NCBI GenBank assembly: GCA_002314605.1
Contig: DCGO01000120.1
Location: 3,722 to 13,686, forward strand
Direction of reading: 5' to 3'
DNA length: 9,965 bases
DNA from: Lentisphaeria bacterium UBA1776
GTDB taxonomy: Bacteria > Verrucomicrobiota > Lentisphaeria > Victivallales > Victivallaceae
Positions within the stretch are counted from its first letter, which is position 1, and the number at the start of each line of letters is the position of its first letter. The position numbers were made by a program, and so were the translations under genes. Below the pieces are notes generated by a model. The model did no database searches and was not told the origin of the DNA. It saw only the letters and a program-made list of their open reading frames with translations. Below are positions 7,181 through 9,965 of this stretch, piece by piece.

Positions 7181-8369
7181 ATCCCATTCCCGCTTTCAGT
7201 ATTTTGAGCGTTCGCTCCACGCCGGGAAAATCCCGGAAAAGAAAGATGCGTCTGGCCAGTTCCGGGTCATTGCCGGAGAGTTCCCGGAGAACTTCTTCAT
7301 CGGCAATGCTCCGGTCCACGCCGATGACGAGCGGGAGCCCCGGATCCTGCCGGAGGGTCTTCAGTCTTTTTTCCAGCTCGCCCCGGTGCCAGCGGTGGAA
7401 AAGTTCCAGATGCAGAATCCTGCCCGTGGCATGCTCCTGAAAACTCAAGTCCGGGAAAAAGATCTCGCCTTGTTTTCCGCAGAGAAATGGGGTGTCCCCC
7501 ACAATGCTCCAATCCTGCACTTTTTCCCGGAAGAGCCGGTGGAAGAGGGCGATCTCCTCCGGGACGTACGCGGAAAAGTTCCGGTAGCAGGAAACCAGTC
7601 CGGAGGATTCATCCAGTTCAAGATCAAGGACACGCCCCTTCCACTCCACTTTGGCGGCCAGAGAATAATGTTTCAGGAGCAGTACCGCCGGCAGAAAGGC
7701 TGCCAGCTGGACTGCATATTTGCGGCTGTTGGAAAAAATGGCCAGTGGTCCGCTGATCTCCATTTCAAATCCGTTCCCCTTCCGGGTAATGGAGGCCAGA
7801 AGCCGGAAGAATTTCAGGTATTTGAAACATCTCCGAAGATCCGCCGGGGCCGTTTCCCCGGTGCGGACAACGAGCTTCTGGGCGAAAAGGAGAAGCCCCT
7901 GCACCTGAGCGACGTTGTAGCGCTGGAGGAGTTCGGCGGGGGGCATATCCCGGAAGCCGGAGATCACCTGATTTTCCGGAAGATCGGCGTAAATATCCAG
8001 CTCCGGCAGCACTCCGTCATCCGCCAGGGTCTTGTGCAGCGCCTCCGGGGAATCCGATGTAAAAAGCAGTCCGGCACTCTTTTCAAAAAGCTTTTTGCGC
8101 AGTTCCGGCAGTTCGTCTCTTCCGGTGTCGGCAAAGCGGCAGCTGTCTTCCGCAAGTTTGATCAATGCGGCGTTTTCCCCGCCGGAATTCCGGAAACACT
8201 CCAGAGACTCGGCCAGTTCTCCCCGGGTCGTGCCGGAAGCCGCTGCCGAACGGAAAACCGTCAGGATCCGGTCCGCTTTTTCCAGCAGATCCGGATCGGC
8301 AGTGTCGATGAAACAGGGCAAAGCCCGGTCCCCCCGGCGGTGAAGCCGCAAAAGTTCCCTGTTCAGCAT
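7170..8369 (-). CDS. bax1: DUF790/Bax1-type nuclease, partner of the XPB helicase
   Basis: In archaea Bax1 is a structure-specific endonuclease that binds XPB and cuts DNA near bubbles and junctions, a proposed nucleotide-excision-repair-like pair. This 399-residue protein shows family features by recognition: YNVAQVQGLLLFA (151-163) and ISGPLAIFSNSRKYAVQLAAFLPAVLLL (205-232). Its C-terminal nuclease-like core has PDL (D307) and HLELFHRW (E322), followed by a lysine (K334), matching the PDF...EIVGFW arrangement of Bax1. Key acidic residues appear intact, so activity is likely. Its ATG overlaps the helicase stop (ATGCTGA, 8369-8363), with GAGGAGA upstream, and its stop overlaps tatC. The assignment rests on motif memory plus the diagnostic XPB neighbour; no alignment could be run. 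Confidence 0.82.
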   Translation of the reverse strand: MLNRELLRLHRRGDRALPCFIDTADPDLLEKADRILTVFRSAAASGTTRGELAESLECFRNSGGENAALIKLAEDSCRFADTGRDELPELRKKLFEKSAGLLFTSDSPEALHKTLADDGVLPELDIYADLPENQVISGFRDMPPAELLQRYNVAQVQGLLLFAQKLVVRTGETAPADLRRCFKYLKFFRLLASITRKGNGFEMEISGPLAIFSNSRKYAVQLAAFLPAVLLLKHYSLAAKVEWKGRVLDLELDESSGLVSCYRNFSAYVPEEIALFHRLFREKVQDWSIVGDTPFLCGKQGEIFFPDLSFQEHATGRILHLELFHRWHRGELEKRLKTLRQDPGLPLVIGVDRSIADEEVLRELSGNDPELARRIFLFRDFPGVERTLKILKAGMGYAG

Positions 8370-9769
8370 TTCTCTCTGGTCTCCTCGGTTTTTTCCGACC
8401 GGTAGGCCCGGTGTTCCCTGCGCCGCTCGCTCACGTTTTCCTCGGAGGTTCCGGCGCTTACAAGTTCGTACAGAATTGCCTGTTCCTTGTTTCTGCCGGG
8501 ACGGAGAATGCGGCCCAGCCGCTGAACATGCTCCCGGACACTGCCGCTGCCGGAAAGAACAATGCCTACAGCGGCTTCCGGAACGTCGATCCCCTCATTC
8601 AGGACCTTGCTTGTGACCAGCACCGGATATGTGCCATGCCGGAAGGATTCCAGAAACTCCTTGCGTTCCTTTGCCCCCGTGTGATGGGTGATGACCGGCA
8701 GGAGAAATTCCCGGCCGATCCGGTAGGCGGTTTCGTTGTCCGCTGTGAAAATCAGTGTCCGCTCCCCCGGATGCTGTTTCAGGAGATCCCACACTTTCCG
8801 GATCTTCGCCCGCCCGCCTCTGGCGATCCGGCGCTGGGCGAAAAAGGCATCCAGAACCTGCCGCCCTTCCGGTTTCCGGGCGCAGAGCATGAGAAAACGC
8901 CCCCAGTCGTCACTGCGGCGGAAGGTGATGCCGTTCCGGCGGATGAAATCCAGATATTTCTGACGGTTGAGGCTGTATTCAGTCTCTTCATCCGGGTCCA
9001 GCGGGATCTCCACCCGGACGGTTTTGTAGTTGGCCAGATACTTTCCCTCCAGTTCATCGATCTCCACCCGGGCAAGCAGGGGGCCCATCAGATCTTCCAG
9101 AAGCCGGTCCCGCTCGTCGCCGGATTCCGGCGTGGCCGAGAGACCCAGCCGGTAGGGGGCTATGGCCATTTCCGCCGCCGTCCGATAGACGGGCCCCGGC
9201 AGATGGTGGCACTCATCGGCGATCAGAAAACCGAACCTGCTGCCGATGAACTCCATCTGCAGTACGGCCGAATCATAGGTGCTGACGGTGACGGGTTCCA
9301 CGGTGTGTTCCCCTCCTCCCAGCATCCCCGCATGGATACCGAACCACGATTCGAGGACACTTGTCCACTGCTGCAGAAGATCGATGGTGGGGACCAGCAC
9401 CAGGGTGGGGCGCCGGATCTCCGCTATGGCCATGACGGCAAGGATGGTCTTGCCCGCTCCGGTGGGGAGGACCGCGATCCCACGGCTTCCGCCATTGCGC
9501 CAGGCTGCCAGAGCTCTGGTCTGATGGGGCCGGGGAACAAGCTTTTTCTGTAGAACGAGTTCAACGGGGGCAAAGGCCCGGGCCCGATCCCGGATCCGGA
9601 TTCCGGCGGCAAGGAGTTCCAGCACCAGGGGAGCGTAGTCGCAGGCCCGGGCGCGGTACACCTCTCCCCTGGGATCCCATTTCACCATGGCTGCAGCGGC
9701 GGGAGGGACCTCCACCGGATCGAAATGGTCCAGCCTCAGAACCCCGTTTTCAAAATCAATGCCGATCAT
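8363..9769 (-). CDS. xpb: XPB/Rad25-type superfamily 2 DNA helicase
   Basis: This ATP-driven DNA helicase or translocase has 468 residues, the length of archaeal/bacterial XPB rather than eukaryotic XPB (about 780). It has an N-terminal damage-recognition-like region (1-70), a Q-motif-like RPHQTRAL (80-87), Walker A LPTGAGKT (101-108), DECHH (185-189), motif III SAT (211-213), motif V TSKVLNEGIDVP (386-397) and motif VI QRLGRILRP (416-424), the last typical of XPB. The insert GGRAKIRKVWDLL (318-330) also fits. The RED motif expected just after SATP reads ESGDERD, so Arg-Glu-Asp is not preserved in its usual place. The start is supported by GGGGGA at 9781-9776, six bases before the ATG. The gene lies 13 bases beyond the rpsO terminator and overlaps the Bax1-like gene by seven bases. 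A general type I restriction or RecG-like helicase is less likely, given motif VI and the partner. Confidence 0.88.
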   Translation of the reverse strand: MIGIDFENGVLRLDHFDPVEVPPAAAAMVKWDPRGEVYRARACDYAPLVLELLAAGIRIRDRARAFAPVELVLQKKLVPRPHQTRALAAWRNGGSRGIAVLPTGAGKTILAVMAIAEIRRPTLVLVPTIDLLQQWTSVLESWFGIHAGMLGGGEHTVEPVTVSTYDSAVLQMEFIGSRFGFLIADECHHLPGPVYRTAAEMAIAPYRLGLSATPESGDERDRLLEDLMGPLLARVEIDELEGKYLANYKTVRVEIPLDPDEETEYSLNRQKYLDFIRRNGITFRRSDDWGRFLMLCARKPEGRQVLDAFFAQRRIARGGRAKIRKVWDLLKQHPGERTLIFTADNETAYRIGREFLLPVITHHTGAKERKEFLESFRHGTYPVLVTSKVLNEGIDVPEAAVGIVLSGSGSVREHVQRLGRILRPGRNKEQAILYELVSAGTSEENVSERRREHRAYRSEKTEETREKC

Positions 9770-9782
9770 GCCCCGTCCCCCG

Positions 9783-9819
9783 AAAAAAAACGGACGCGGC
9801 GATTGCTCGCAGCGTCCGT
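9783..9819 (-). terminator. Intrinsic terminator of rpsO
   Basis: On the minus strand an eight-base stem ACGGACGC/GCGTCCGT (9819-9812 and 9797-9790) continues past one T-C mismatch into GCGA/TCGC, capped by the GNRA tetraloop GCAA. Eight T (9790-9783) follow at once. It begins 24 bases after the rpsO stop. The T run ends one base before the ribosome binding site of the helicase gene. Confidence 0.93.
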
Positions 9820-9843
9820 CCCGTCCGATGATTCCGCTGTAGA

Positions 9844-9965
9844 TTACTTGCGGCGGATATCCAGCGCATCCGCGATCTCGACGTACTTCTCGCGGTTCTC
9901 TTTGGCCAGATAAGCCAGAAGCCGCTTGCGGTTGGCCACGAGAGCCAGCAGACCGCGGCGGGTGC
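9844..9965 (-). CDS. rpsO: 30S ribosomal protein S15, C-terminal 39 residues (5' end outside the window)
   Basis: S15 binds 16S rRNA early in assembly of the small ribosomal subunit. The window holds 39 complete codons plus two bases, ending at TAA (9846-9844). The peptide begins TRRGLLALVANRKRLLAYL and continues through a KENREKYVEIADAL segment to the terminal IRRK. This matches the S15 C-terminus, RRGLL-RRKLLDYL-RY-LGLRR in E. coli. It is too short for a full open frame to be listed, but the match and the terminator right after it make the call firm. Confidence 0.93.
   Translation of the reverse strand, partial: TRRGLLALVANRKRLLAYLAKENREKYVEIADALDIRRK

Noticed and set aside
8363..9769. Helicase as part of a restriction or phage-defence island
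   Set aside because: The flanking genes are housekeeping (rpsO, tatC, trpB). No methyltransferase, integrase, CRISPR array or mobile element is seen.
1..9965. Frequent hexamer TTCCGG/CCGGAA as a dispersed signal such as an uptake or restriction motif
   Set aside because: It is common inside coding regions and frequently encodes Pro-Glu or Arg-Lys-type codon pairs, so codon bias explains it. A genome-wide count against a codon-shuffled model would be needed to revive the idea.

Overview
The window is about 10 kb of GC-rich bacterial DNA in which every supported gene lies on the minus strand, so it reads right to left. It is tightly packed: only two spacers exceed 20 bases (6103-6262 and 9770-9843). 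A bacterial S15 gene, a Tat translocase gene, a periplasmic binding-protein importer and an extended -10 promoter point to a Gram-negative-type bacterium. The style of the binding protein and of TrpB reminds me of the PVC group (Lentisphaerae/Verrucomicrobia), but this is recall-based and weak.

Right edge (9965 to 9783): the last 39 codons of rpsO (ribosomal protein S15), then a textbook intrinsic terminator with a GCAA tetraloop and eight T.

Second unit (9769 to 6263): three genes overlapping by 7 and 11 bases. They are an XPB-type superfamily 2 helicase, a DUF790/Bax1-type nuclease and a TatC translocase. XPB and Bax1 form an adjacent helicase-nuclease pair best known from archaea, where the helicase unwinds or remodels DNA and the nuclease incises it. 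Finding it here, with a degenerate RED motif in the helicase and translationally coupled to tatC, is the most noteworthy feature of the window. No promoter is visible between the rpsO terminator and the helicase start, so read-through or a promoter inside rpsO is likely.

Control region (6262 to 6103): a perfect 10-base inverted repeat whose loop is the -35 element of a good extended -10 promoter, then a leader of about 95 bases ending in a strong Shine-Dalgarno sequence.

Third unit (6102 to the left edge): trpB (tryptophan synthase beta), an ABC importer of the ferric iron/thiamine/phosphonate superfamily (ATPase, binding protein, fused double permease), and tyrA (prephenate/arogenate dehydrogenase, cut by the window edge). 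Spacers are 4-17 bases, so this looks like one transcript. Two aromatic amino acid genes flank an importer of unknown substrate and no trpA is visible in the window, suggesting a link between aromatic metabolism or salvage and uptake. That link is inference.
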